64,000 nucleotides of DNA from Actinophytocola sp963825445 (GTDB lineage Bacteria; Actinomycetota; Actinomycetes; Mycobacteriales; Pseudonocardiaceae), in the NCBI GenBank assembly GCA_963825445.1, contig CAWGTM010000006.1, positions 166,051 to 230,050 on the forward strand, given 5' to 3'. Position numbers and translations under genes: made by a program. Below, piece by piece: positions 26,681 through 35,930 of the stretch. The notes beneath the pieces were generated by a model. That model saw only the letters and a program-made list of their open reading frames with translations. It ran no database searches and was not told the origin of the DNA. Position 1 is the stretch's first letter; each line of letters opens with the position of its first letter.

Positions 26681-27706
26681 TTATCCAACGTCGGGGATCA
26701 GCGCCAGCCCGTCCTGATCCAGGGCCAGATGTACTCGCGTGCCGATTTCCGGGGCGTCCAGAATGCCCGCCACCGCGTCCACCAACCGGTCGCCCGAGTC
26801 CAGGCGTACCTGCAGGCGGGCGTGGTCGCGGCGGTGGACTCGCTGCATCAGTTTGCCCGTCAGCGGCCCGGACTCCGTGAGGCGCAACGCGTTCGGGCGT
26901 AGCCCCAGCCGATGCGTCCCGGAAGGGGCCCACGGCATCGGAACCGTGCCCAGTTCGCACGTCGCCACACCGGAAGCCACCGTCACCGGGATGATCAGAC
27001 CGCAGCCGAGAAAGGTCGCCACGGCAGGGGACGCCGGCTGCCGCCACACCTCGCTCGGTTCTCCCACCTGGTGGATTCGCCCCGCCCGCATCACCGCCAC
27101 CCGGTCGGCCAGAGTGAAAGCCTCGTCGTGGTCGTGGGTCACCACCAACGCGGTCGTGCCCGCCACCCGCAGGACCCTCGCCAGGTCCACCGCCAGCTGT
27201 TCCCGCAGAGCGCGATCCAACGCGGACAAAGGCTCGTCCAGCAACAACAGCCGCGGGCGCGGCGCCAGAGCGCGGGCGAGAGCAACCCGCTGCTGCTCGC
27301 CACCCGACAGTTCCGTCACACGCCGCTGCCCATAACCGGACAGCCCCAACAGATCCAGCAGTTCTGTCACCCGGGCTTCGCGCACCGAAGCCGACGCGCC
27401 CTGCATCCGCAGCCCGAAAGCCACGTTGCCCGCCACGTCCCGGTGCGGGAACAGTTGCCCGTCCTGGAACACCAGGCCGAACCCGCGCTTGTGCACCGGT
27501 ACGCCGGCGAGATCCGTCCCGTCCCAGCTGACCGTGCCGGACACCGGCGGCTCCAGGCCCGCGACGGCGCGCAGCAGCGTCGACTTGCCGCAGCCCGACG
27601 GGCCGAGCAGCGCCAACACCTCGCCGTCCGCCACCGAAACGTCCACATCGGACACCGCGTCCAAGGAGCCGTATCGGACGGTGAGTTGGGAAACGGTCAG
27701 GCTCAT
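26681..27706 (-). CDS. thiQ: Thiamine ABC transporter ATP-binding protein
   Basis: 341 residues from ATG 27706. Walker A is GPSGCGKSTLLRAVAGL, the signature is ELSGGEQQRVALARAL and Walker B is RLLLLDEPLSALD, followed by the His switch VVTHDHDEA. The C-terminal 110 residues form a TOBE-like regulatory domain. It closes a three-gene importer operon with the fused permease and the binding protein. The thiamine assignment depends on the TPP riboswitch at the operon start and on the ThiB-like binding protein. The start overlaps the permease stop by one base (ATGA). Confidence 0.88.
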   Translation of the reverse strand: MSLTVSQLTVRYGSLDAVSDVDVSVADGEVLALLGPSGCGKSTLLRAVAGLEPPVSGTVSWDGTDLAGVPVHKRGFGLVFQDGQLFPHRDVAGNVAFGLRMQGASASVREARVTELLDLLGLSGYGQRRVTELSGGEQQRVALARALAPRPRLLLLDEPLSALDRALREQLAVDLARVLRVAGTTALVVTHDHDEAFTLADRVAVMRAGRIHQVGEPSEVWRQPASPAVATFLGCGLIIPVTVASGVATCELGTVPMPWAPSGTHRLGLRPNALRLTESGPLTGKLMQRVHRRDHARLQVRLDSGDRLVDAVAGILDAPEIGTRVHLALDQDGLALIPDVG

Positions 27707-29325
27707 CAGAACTCTCCCACCCCGGCGCGGCCAGGGACCCGCACCCGTTCGACCAGCGCGGCCGCGGCCACCGTGACCACCACCAGCAGCGTGCACGCCG
27801 CATAGGCCATCTGGTTGTTCAGCTCACCCGGCCGCGAAATCAGCCGCGCCACGGCCACCGGCAGCGTGGCCGTGTCCGGGCGGGCCAGAAAACTCGTGGC
27901 GCCGAACTCGCCCAGAGCCACCACGAAACCGAAGGCGGCGGCCGTCAACAACGACCGCCCGGCCATCGGCACGTCCACCTCGCGCCACACCCGCCACGGG
28001 CCCGCACCCAAGGAAGAAGCCGCCTGACGCAGCCGCTCGTCGATCGACCGCAGCACCGGAAGCAGGATCCGGATCACCAGCGGTGTCACCACGAGTGCCT
28101 GCGCGAGCGGCACCAGGGCGGCCGACGTCCGCAGGTCACCGGGCAGCAGGTCCAGCGTCACCAGGTACCCGAAACCGACGGTCACGGCCGACACCCCGAG
28201 CGGCAACATGAGCACGGTGTCCATGGTCTCCACGAACCCGCGCCGCAACCGGCCGCGGGACAGCGAAACGAGCACCACGCTCGCCATCACCCCGAGCGTC
28301 ACTGCCAACAACGTCGCGTCGGTGGCCGCCCGCAGCGAGTTCATGGCGGCGTCCACTCCGGACACCTGCAGTGAGTTGTCGTGTCCAAACCCCACCAGCG
28401 CGCGATAACCGTCGAGTCCCCAACCGTCCGAGGTGGACAGTGAACGAACGACGAGCGAGACGATCGGTACGACCAGCGCCACCAACACGGCCAGCGCCAG
28501 CCCGACCACCACCCACTCGCCGCCGGCGGGTCGCCGCGCCGACTCCACCTGACCACGCAGCTTCAGCGCGGTCTCGCGTCGCCGCCGGGCCAGCGCGCCG
28601 ATCGCCAGCACGGCCACCACCGCACCCAGCTGCAACAACGACAGCGCGGCCGCCCCCGACAGGTCCAACAGCTCGACCGTCCGCAGGTAGATCTCGGTCT
28701 CCAGCGTCCGCAGGTCCGCGCCACCGAGCACCAGCACCACGCCGAAGCTCGTGGCACAGAACAGGAACACCACCGCGGCCGCCGAACCGATGGCCGGCGC
28801 CAGCGCGGGCAGCACGACCGACGTGAACGTCCGCAGGCGACCGGCACCGAGAGCCCGCGCCGCCTCCTCCGCCCGCCGGTCGAGGTGCGCCCACAGCCCG
28901 CCGACTGTCCGCGCGACCACGGCCACGTTGAAGAACGCGTTCGCCAGGATGATCGCCCACACCCCACCGGAGGGCAGCAACTGCCGGAAAGCCAGCCCCA
29001 CCACCACACTCGGCAGCACGAACGGGACGAGGATCAGCACCCGCACGAATCCCAGGCCCGGCAACGACGTTCTGGCCAGCAGAAACGCCACCGGTAGTCC
29101 GGCGATCAGCGCGACGGCCGTGGCGGCCGCTGCCTGCGCCACCGTGAACCCGACCAGCTGCCACACGTCGGCCGTCCCGAGGGTGGCCAGCACCCCACCC
29201 TCGCGCAGCCCCAGCCGCACGATGGCAACGACCGGCCACACGAAGAACACCGCGAGGAAACCCAGTGGCACCAACGCGATGGGCGTGAGCCCGCGCGGCG
29301 TCAGCCGTGTACGAGCGCGCGCCAC
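27706..29325 (-). CDS. thiP: Thiamine ABC transporter permease, two fused domains
   Basis: 539 residues with about twelve membrane helices, built from two similar binding-protein-dependent permease domains, as in ThiP and FbpB. Each half carries the cytoplasmic EAA loop (EEAARALGAGRLRTFTSVVLPAL and RQAASSLGAGPWRVWREVDVPM). GTG 29325 (VARARTRLTPRGL) overlaps the end of thiB by 25 bases, so translation is probably coupled. The longer open frame upstream is a shadow of thiB. Confidence 0.88.
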   Translation of the reverse strand: MARARTRLTPRGLTPIALVPLGFLAVFFVWPVVAIVRLGLREGGVLATLGTADVWQLVGFTVAQAAAATAVALIAGLPVAFLLARTSLPGLGFVRVLILVPFVLPSVVVGLAFRQLLPSGGVWAIILANAFFNVAVVARTVGGLWAHLDRRAEEAARALGAGRLRTFTSVVLPALAPAIGSAAAVVFLFCATSFGVVLVLGGADLRTLETEIYLRTVELLDLSGAAALSLLQLGAVVAVLAIGALARRRRETALKLRGQVESARRPAGGEWVVVGLALAVLVALVVPIVSLVVRSLSTSDGWGLDGYRALVGFGHDNSLQVSGVDAAMNSLRAATDATLLAVTLGVMASVVLVSLSRGRLRRGFVETMDTVLMLPLGVSAVTVGFGYLVTLDLLPGDLRTSAALVPLAQALVVTPLVIRILLPVLRSIDERLRQAASSLGAGPWRVWREVDVPMAGRSLLTAAAFGFVVALGEFGATSFLARPDTATLPVAVARLISRPGELNNQMAYAACTLLVVVTVAAAALVERVRVPGRAGVGEF

Positions 29326-30344
29326 TCTTCGATCCACTGCTCCCGGCTGCCCTGCACGAGCGCGGCCGGCATCACGGCGGGGTCGGTCGGCAGCGGTGCC
29401 GCCACCTGCCAGGTCTCGGGCAGCTCGACGTCCTCGCGGGTCGGGTAGACGTACATCTGCTCGGGCACCTGCGCCTGGAACTTCGCGCCGAGCAGGAAGT
29501 CGAGCACCAGCCGGGCGTCGTCGGTGTTCGCGGCGCCGTTGAGCACCCCCGCGTACTCGACCTGGCGGAAGCACGTGTCCAGCACGGCCTTCGTGCGTGG
29601 CGTGCCGTCCTCGTTCAGCTCGGCCGACGGCGACGACGCGTACGACACGACGATCGGCCGCGGCCCCTTGCCGGACGAGCCGGAGAACTCCTGCGTGTAG
29701 GCCTCTTCCCAGCCGCTCACCACGAGCGTGCCGTTGGCCATCAGCGCCCGCCAGTGGTCCTGCCAGCCCTCGCCGAGCTTGGCGATCGTGCCGAGCAGAT
29801 AGGCGAGGCCCGGCGAGGAGGTGGCCGCGTCCTCCACCACCAGCAGGTCCTTGTACTTCGGATCGGTGAGGTCGGCGTAGCTGGTCGGCTCCGACACGCC
29901 CTTCGCGGCGAGCGCGGCCGGGTCGATGTTCAGGCAGACGTCGCCGATGTCGACGGCGGTGAGTCGGCCCGTGTCGTCGATCTCGTAGCGCTGCGGGCCT
30001 TCCTGCGCCTCGGGGCTGCGGTGCTCCACGAACACGTCCTCGTCGAGCGCGCGGGACGCGAACGTGGTGTCCACGCCGTAGGCCACGTCGCCGATCGGGC
30101 TGTCCTTCGTGAGCACCAGCCGGTTGGTGAGCGCGCCGGCATCGCCGACCCGGCGCACGTCGATGGTGATGCCCGAGTCGCGCTTGAACTCGTCGAGCAG
30201 GGCCTGGTCGGCGGCGAACGAGTCGTGCGTGACGAGCACCACCCGACGGTCCCCGGAATCGCCGCCGGAGTCGGCGACGAGCGAGCAACCGGTGAGCGAC
30301 GCGACGAGTGCGGTGATCGTCAGCACGATGGTTGACCTGGACAA
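29301..30344 (-). CDS. thiB: Thiamine-binding lipoprotein of ABC importer
   Basis: 347 residues with a lipoprotein signal (IVLTITALVASLTGC). The mature part starts RRVVLVTHDSFAADQALLDEF and includes NRLVLTKDSPIGDVAYGVDTTF, which matches ThiB/TbpA-type binding proteins. It captures thiamine or its phosphates outside the membrane. The start is TTG 30344, five bases after GGAGGAGG. That site abuts the 3' end of the TPP aptamer, so the riboswitch may control access to it. Confidence 0.9.
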   Translation of the reverse strand: MSRSTIVLTITALVASLTGCSLVADSGGDSGDRRVVLVTHDSFAADQALLDEFKRDSGITIDVRRVGDAGALTNRLVLTKDSPIGDVAYGVDTTFASRALDEDVFVEHRSPEAQEGPQRYEIDDTGRLTAVDIGDVCLNIDPAALAAKGVSEPTSYADLTDPKYKDLLVVEDAATSSPGLAYLLGTIAKLGEGWQDHWRALMANGTLVVSGWEEAYTQEFSGSSGKGPRPIVVSYASSPSAELNEDGTPRTKAVLDTCFRQVEYAGVLNGAANTDDARLVLDFLLGAKFQAQVPEQMYVYPTREDVELPETWQVAAPLPTDPAVMPAALVQGSREQWIEEWRALVHG

Positions 30345-30353
30345 GCGGTCCTC

Positions 30354-30446
30354 CTCCCTGCGCCGGCATGACCCGGATCAGGTTCGACGGTCGAGGGCTG
30401 CGTGGCCCTCCTCTCAGCCCGGCGGTACCGGACTCCCGTGGTGTCG
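30354..30446 (-). promoter_or_regulatory. TPP riboswitch (thi-box)
   Basis: On the minus strand the aptamer has all diagnostic parts: CGGGAGTCCGG at the 5' side, CTGAGAGG at 30417-30410, and GAACCTGATCCGGGTCATGC followed by CGGCGCAGGGA. The GGAGGAGG ribosome binding site of thiB follows directly, with no terminator between, which suggests translational control. Binding of thiamine pyrophosphate should lower expression of thiBPQ. Confidence 0.93.
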
Positions 30447-30484
30447 GCTGAGCCTACCCGTGACGCAGGGGCCACTATGGGGGC

Positions 30485-30775
30485 ATGCCCGAGCTGCTGA
30501 GCGACGAAGACAAAGGCAAGGCCCTCGGCCGCCTGAAGAAGTGGCGCCTGCGGGAAGGTGCTCTCGTGCGGACCGTCGAGCTGGCCACCTTCCCCCAGGC
30601 CATCGAGGTCGTGGACCGGGTGGCGGTGATCGCCGAGGAGGCCGATCACCACCCCGACATCGACATCCGGTGGCGGTCGCTCACGTTCAGTTGCAGCACC
30701 CACTCCGAGGGTGGCATCACGGCGCTGGACGTGGAGCTGGCCGCGAAGATCGACGAAGTGATCGCCGCGATCTAG
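30485..30775 (+). CDS. phhB: Pterin-4-alpha-carbinolamine dehydratase
   Basis: A 96-residue PhhB/DCoH-family protein. The conserved EEADHHPDIDIRWR and STHSEGGIT segments contain the catalytic His residues. It dehydrates 4a-hydroxytetrahydrobiopterin when a pterin-dependent hydroxylase is present; none is seen here, and in many bacteria the protein has another or unknown role. It lies 38 bases from the riboswitch, on the opposite strand, and its stop overlaps the PhoD-like gene by four bases. Confidence 0.92.
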   Translation: MPELLSDEDKGKALGRLKKWRLREGALVRTVELATFPQAIEVVDRVAVIAEEADHHPDIDIRWRSLTFSCSTHSEGGITALDVELAAKIDEVIAAI

Positions 30776-32391
30776 TCCCGCAGGGCCACGGTGGTCAACG
30801 GGACGAGGCGCGGCTCCGCGTCGCCGCCCTCCGCCAGTTCGACCACCATCTCGGCCTTGCTGCCGGACGTGCGCAGCGCGGCGATGGCGTTCCCGAAGAA
30901 CGGGCCGGAGATCTTCTCCCACGCCACGGGCATCGGGTCGATGTGGGGTGAGCGGAGCATCCACCAACGCAGCACGGCCGCGAGCGGCTTCCACCAGCCG
31001 AGCCGGAACAGCGGGCGCATGGCCGTGTGCACGCGGTTGTGCACGGGTGAGCAGACCAGTTGGTACACCGACGCGTTGACCGCCTCGGGGAACGTGGCAC
31101 GCGCCGCGTAGACGTGGTGCACGTCGCCGGACAGCACGCACACGGTCGACACGGGGCCCTTCGCGATGCGCAGGATCAGCCGGCTGAGCCGGTCGGACGA
31201 CTGGCGGAACGCCGGCCAGTGCTCGAGATCGCTCGCCTGGCGCAGTTTCTCGGCGAACCGGCCGCGCCGGCCGGGACGCCGGCACGCCACCTCGTTCATC
31301 GACTGGAGGTGGCTGATCGCGTGCGGCATCAGCCACGGCAGCGACGAGCCGATCAGCAGGTGTTCGTACTCGCCGTCCGCGTGCTTCTCGATCCACTCGA
31401 ACTCGTCGTCGCTCACCATCGACCTGGCGCCGCCGGACAGGATGCGGCCGGAGCGGGTGTCGATCACCAGCAGCCGCACGTTGCCGAAGTCGCGCCGGTA
31501 GCTCCAGCGCATGCTCTTGCGTCCGTTGACCTCCTGCGCGGCGTCGTCGGCGAAGTCGGAGAGGATGTCCTCGGCGTCACCGTCGGCGGCCAGCACCTTC
31601 TGGTAGGTCTCGTCGGTCGCCAGGTCCTCGGGCGCCATGTTCCCGATGTGCTGGTAGATCCAGTACGACATCAGCGCGCCACGCTCGCGGAACTTCCACC
31701 AGTCGGTGGCCCCCACCTCGTCCCGCCAGGCCTGCGAGGTGTTCCAGTCGTCGGACACGTCGTGGTCGTCGAAGATCATCGACGTGGGCACGGTGGACAG
31801 GAGCCAGCGGAACAGCGGCGTCTGCCAGGCCTCGCGGTAGAGGTGGACGTACTCCTCGAAGTCCGCGACCTCGATGCCCGGCGGCTCGTCGAGGTCCCGC
31901 CGGGTGGCGAGCCACTTCTGGGTCGCCTTGCTGGTCTCGTCGGCGTAGACCTGGTCCCCCAGAAGCATCAACGAGTCCGGCCAGTCGCGCTCGTTCTGGC
32001 CGAGCATCCGCCGCGCGTACGCGCCGATCGCGTCGGTGCCGGTGGACGCGCGCTCCTCCTCGTCCTCGGTGTCCGGCATGCGGCACGAGCCGAAGATCAT
32101 GAGGAAGTCCGGGTCGCCGCCCTCGGGATAGGTGCGGATCCGGCTGGCCGGCATGGTCGAGTCGGGCAGCGGCCAGACGGTCTCGCCGTTGAACGTCACC
32201 TCGTACGGATAGCTGGTACCCGGCTCCAGCCCGGTCACCGTGACCAGCGCGTAGTGGTGTCCCGAGACGGTGAACGTCGGCGCCGAGCCGCCGGCCGCCT
32301 CGACCGTGCCGGGCTCGTCGGTCTCCACCCAGATCGTGGCCGATCTCGTGTCGACGTGACGGAGCAGTGGGCCGAGCAGCAGTGAGGTCAC
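30772..32391 (-). CDS. PhoD-like metallophosphatase
   Basis: 539 residues from GTG 32391 (VTSLLLGPLLRHVDTRSATI). An N-terminal fibronectin-like domain of about 100 residues precedes a PhoD-type metallophosphoesterase domain. Visible are FGSCRMPD, LMLLGDQVYADE, MIFDDHDVSDDWN (metal-binding Asp and His) and VLSGDVHHVYAA. There is no Tat or Sec signal, so it acts in the cytoplasm unless exported another way, unlike secreted PhoD. Phosphodiesterase activity is inferred from family. The start follows a reading of SwissProt-like architecture; the frame is open further upstream. Confidence 0.87.
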   Translation of the reverse strand: MTSLLLGPLLRHVDTRSATIWVETDEPGTVEAAGGSAPTFTVSGHHYALVTVTGLEPGTSYPYEVTFNGETVWPLPDSTMPASRIRTYPEGGDPDFLMIFGSCRMPDTEDEEERASTGTDAIGAYARRMLGQNERDWPDSLMLLGDQVYADETSKATQKWLATRRDLDEPPGIEVADFEEYVHLYREAWQTPLFRWLLSTVPTSMIFDDHDVSDDWNTSQAWRDEVGATDWWKFRERGALMSYWIYQHIGNMAPEDLATDETYQKVLAADGDAEDILSDFADDAAQEVNGRKSMRWSYRRDFGNVRLLVIDTRSGRILSGGARSMVSDDEFEWIEKHADGEYEHLLIGSSLPWLMPHAISHLQSMNEVACRRPGRRGRFAEKLRQASDLEHWPAFRQSSDRLSRLILRIAKGPVSTVCVLSGDVHHVYAARATFPEAVNASVYQLVCSPVHNRVHTAMRPLFRLGWWKPLAAVLRWWMLRSPHIDPMPVAWEKISGPFFGNAIAALRTSGSKAEMVVELAEGGDAEPRLVPLTTVALRD

Positions 32392-32523
32392 CCGCACATC
32401 CAAACACCTCTGGATGAAGCGATGTTGACGGCAAAGGGTTTGGCGGGCCACTCGTGCGCGGCACTGTCGGGGTCCCCCAATAGGGTTATCCGCACACTCC
32501 CTGCGGAAGGAGCGGCTCCCGCG

Positions 32524-33219
32524 ATGACCGAGGTTCTCGAGCTCCGGCAGTACACCCTGCATCCCGGCCGGCGGGACGATCTGATCGACCTGTTCGACGG
32601 CGAGCTGGTGGAGTCGCAGGAGGCGCTGGGAATCCGGCTGCACGGCCAGTTCCGCGACCTCGACGACGACGATCGCTTCGTGTGGCTCCGCGGGTTCGCG
32701 GACCTGCCGTCGCGGGCCACGGCGCTGGAGGCCTTCTACGGTGGTCCCGTGTGGGCCGCGCATCGCGACAAGGCCCTGGCCACGATGGTCGACACGGACG
32801 ACGTGTTGCTGCTGCGCCCTTCGGGGGATCTCACGGTGGGCGACCGACCGGTCGCGGAGCCGACGAGCCTGGTGACGGTCACGATCTACCACGTGCCGCC
32901 GGACTCGGGCGACGGGTTCGCGGCGTTCTTCGACGCCGAGGTGGCCCCGGTCCTGACTTCGCTGGGTGCCCCTCCGCTGGCGCGCCTGCGCACGGAAACA
33001 GCGGCGAACAACTACCCGGCGCTACCGGTCCGAACGGACGCGAATGTCTTCGCCTGGATAGCGTCCTTTGTCGACGAGAAGCAACATCACGATCACGTCC
33101 AACAACTCGGCGCGTCGATCCAGTGGACCCGCGAACTGCTTCCCGCCCTGGTCAAGCAGGTCGCACGACCGCCGGAGCAGCTCCACCTGCGACCCACCTC
33201 CCGGTCACGACTTCATTAA
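32524..33219 (+). CDS. NIPSNAP family protein
   Basis: 231 residues from ATG 32524. It has two ferredoxin-like repeats: the first is EVLELRQYTLHPGRRDDLIDLFDGEL with FVWLRGFADLPSRATALEAFYGGPVW; the second begins VTVTIYHVPPDSGDGFAAFFDAEV. This is the dimeric alpha/beta barrel fold of NIPSNAP proteins, whose bacterial function is unknown. The gene is divergent from the PhoD-like gene with 132 bases between. No operon partner is evident. Confidence 0.85.
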   Translation: MTEVLELRQYTLHPGRRDDLIDLFDGELVESQEALGIRLHGQFRDLDDDDRFVWLRGFADLPSRATALEAFYGGPVWAAHRDKALATMVDTDDVLLLRPSGDLTVGDRPVAEPTSLVTVTIYHVPPDSGDGFAAFFDAEVAPVLTSLGAPPLARLRTETAANNYPALPVRTDANVFAWIASFVDEKQHHDHVQQLGASIQWTRELLPALVKQVARPPEQLHLRPTSRSRLH

Positions 33220-33287
33220 GCCGTAACGCAAGGTGCGTCAAGGAAGATGCACAGTCAACGAGTTGTCGTTGGCCTGGAGGTCACGCC

Positions 33288-33512
33288 ATGAACGGAAAGT
33301 CATCCTGGGATGTTCCGGTGGTCGACGGCCTGGACCGGGAGCGCACGCTGGTGGTGACCGTGTCCGAGGGCCGGGTAGCCATTCTCCCGCCCCCGGGCGA
33401 GGGCTTCTACCTGCCGACCCGCTCGGTGTGGCAACTCCACGAGGCCATCCGCGAGGCCGCCATCGCGGCCCTGAAAACCCACGACACTGACCCGATGGCC
33501 GCGCTCCGCTGA
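33288..33512 (+). CDS. Small hypothetical protein
   Basis: 74 residues from ATG 33288, with GGAGG 12 bases upstream. The sequence (WDVPVVDGLDRERTLVVTVSEGRVAILPPPGEGFYLPTRSVWQ and a helical end) suggests a small beta-strand/helix protein, soluble and without signal peptide. I do not recognise a family. Codon use and GC bias at third positions look like the neighbours, so it is probably real. Confidence 0.6.
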   Translation: MNGKSSWDVPVVDGLDRERTLVVTVSEGRVAILPPPGEGFYLPTRSVWQLHEAIREAAIAALKTHDTDPMAALR

Positions 33513-33525
33513 CGCTCTCAGCTCT

Positions 33526-34094
33526 CGAGCGCTGCGGCGAGCAGGTCGCCGACCAATCGCACGTCGTCGACCTCGACGTCGCTTCCTTCGGGTACGGCGC
33601 GGATTCTCTTCAGTGAGCGATCAGCCGTCTGGTCGACCACCGCCGCGCGTGCGGCAGCCCATCGGCACGCAACTGCGGATCTGCTGCTTCGAGTTGGTCC
33701 CGTGAGACTGGGCCGCACCGTCGATCGAGCGTGAGCCGAACGATGTCGAGAAGGTCCGTTCCCTCCTTCGCCGCGATTCATGATGGACTCGTGGGATCGT
33801 CGGGAAGATCAGCGATCTCGGCGTCCGTGACCTCCCAGGACGTCGACCTGCACGTCTCCGTACGGAGTTCCTACCAGCGCCCCCGAAGGCCGCTGGCGTC
33901 GCTCCAGCGGACACGAGTAGTTCCAGCTGCGAGGAATCGGATACCGATCGACGGTCAACGGTGTCGAGGTCGGTCGTCGCCCGATACGGAGTGGACAGCC
34001 GGCACAACACCGCAAGACCACTCACAAGCACGACCGATCGCCCTGTCTGTTCAGCGATGACAGGTATCGCGCTCACGGAGCGGTGTTCGGTCAA
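33526..34094 (-). pseudogene. Decayed nucleotidyltransferase (AbiEii-like)
   Basis: The minus strand shows pieces of one protein in several frames. First comes VVLVSGLAVLCRLSTPYRATTDLDTV, the glycine-rich and DxD-type motif of the nucleotidyltransferase fold seen in AbiEii/AbiGii toxins. Then GALVGTPYGDVQVDVL, VTDAEIADLPDDP, LLDIVRLTLDRRCGPVSRDQLEAADPQ and finally VPEGSDVEVDDVRLVGDLLAAALES follow. At least three frame changes separate them, so the gene is broken. GC content also looks lower than around it, which suggests transfer. The AbiEii naming is tentative. This accounts for the gap 33513-34110. Confidence 0.55.
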
Positions 34095-34110
34095 TACCGA
34101 ACAGATGACG

Positions 34111-34637
34111 TCAGAGGGCGATGAGCGTGGCGCTCAGGGCCGCGCTCAGGAGCAGCGTCACGCCCATGGTCGGGCCGGCCAGGCGGCTGCTCGAGAACGA
34201 GGCGCCGCGCAGCCGGGGCACCAGCGCGCCCAGAGCGATCAGCTGAACCACCCCGACCACCGCCACGCCGGGGTCCGACAGCAGCAACGCCAGCGGTAGG
34301 AAGTGCGCGGCCACCACCACGGCAACCCACCACGCCATCCAGCGCCCAGCGCCGCGCCGGTGAAGCACCAGGCACCCGGCGCCCGCCAGCACGACCTCCG
34401 CACCCACCAGCACGCCGAACCACTGGTACGAGCCCTCGAGCGCGGACGGCGACGACCAGTGGGTAGCCGTCAGAACACCAAAAGTCACGGCCAACGCGAT
34501 ACCGACACCGGATCCGAGACCGAGCCACAAGCGCCAACGCGCCGGCGGATCCTCCTGCGACCAGCCGAACCACACGAACGCCATCAAGCCGAACCACGCG
34601 GTCGTGAAGTATTCGTCGCGCAGGAAATCGGAGAACA

Positions 34638-34638
<1 letters not shown>
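34111..34638 (-). CDS. Integral membrane protein downstream of ychF
   Basis: 175 residues with five hydrophobic helices (FTTAWFGLMAFVWFGW, LWLGLGSGVGIALAVTFGVL, FGVLVGAEVVLAGAGCLVLH, MAWWVAVVVAAHFLPLALLL, VAVVGVVQLIALGALVP). ATG 34638 overlaps the ychF stop as ATGA. No family is recognised with confidence. Two-gene coupling with the GTPase gene suggests shared expression only. Confidence 0.75.
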
Positions 34639-35720
<1,082 letters not shown>

Positions 35721-35930
35721 GACCGTGACTCTACGGCCCTACCTGAAGTGACCGGGACCGGACCGGTAGCGAATGGACTACCTGCAGCGACTAAGTACGA
35801 GAGTGCGTTGATGTGAAAAAGGATTAGACCGTTTGGACGCTAGTCAGTTCGGATTCGCTCAACAACACTCCGTGAGCTATCACCCTTGCGCGCGAGTGCC
35901 CTGCTCGCTCGCTGAGTAAAGGACGTTTGG

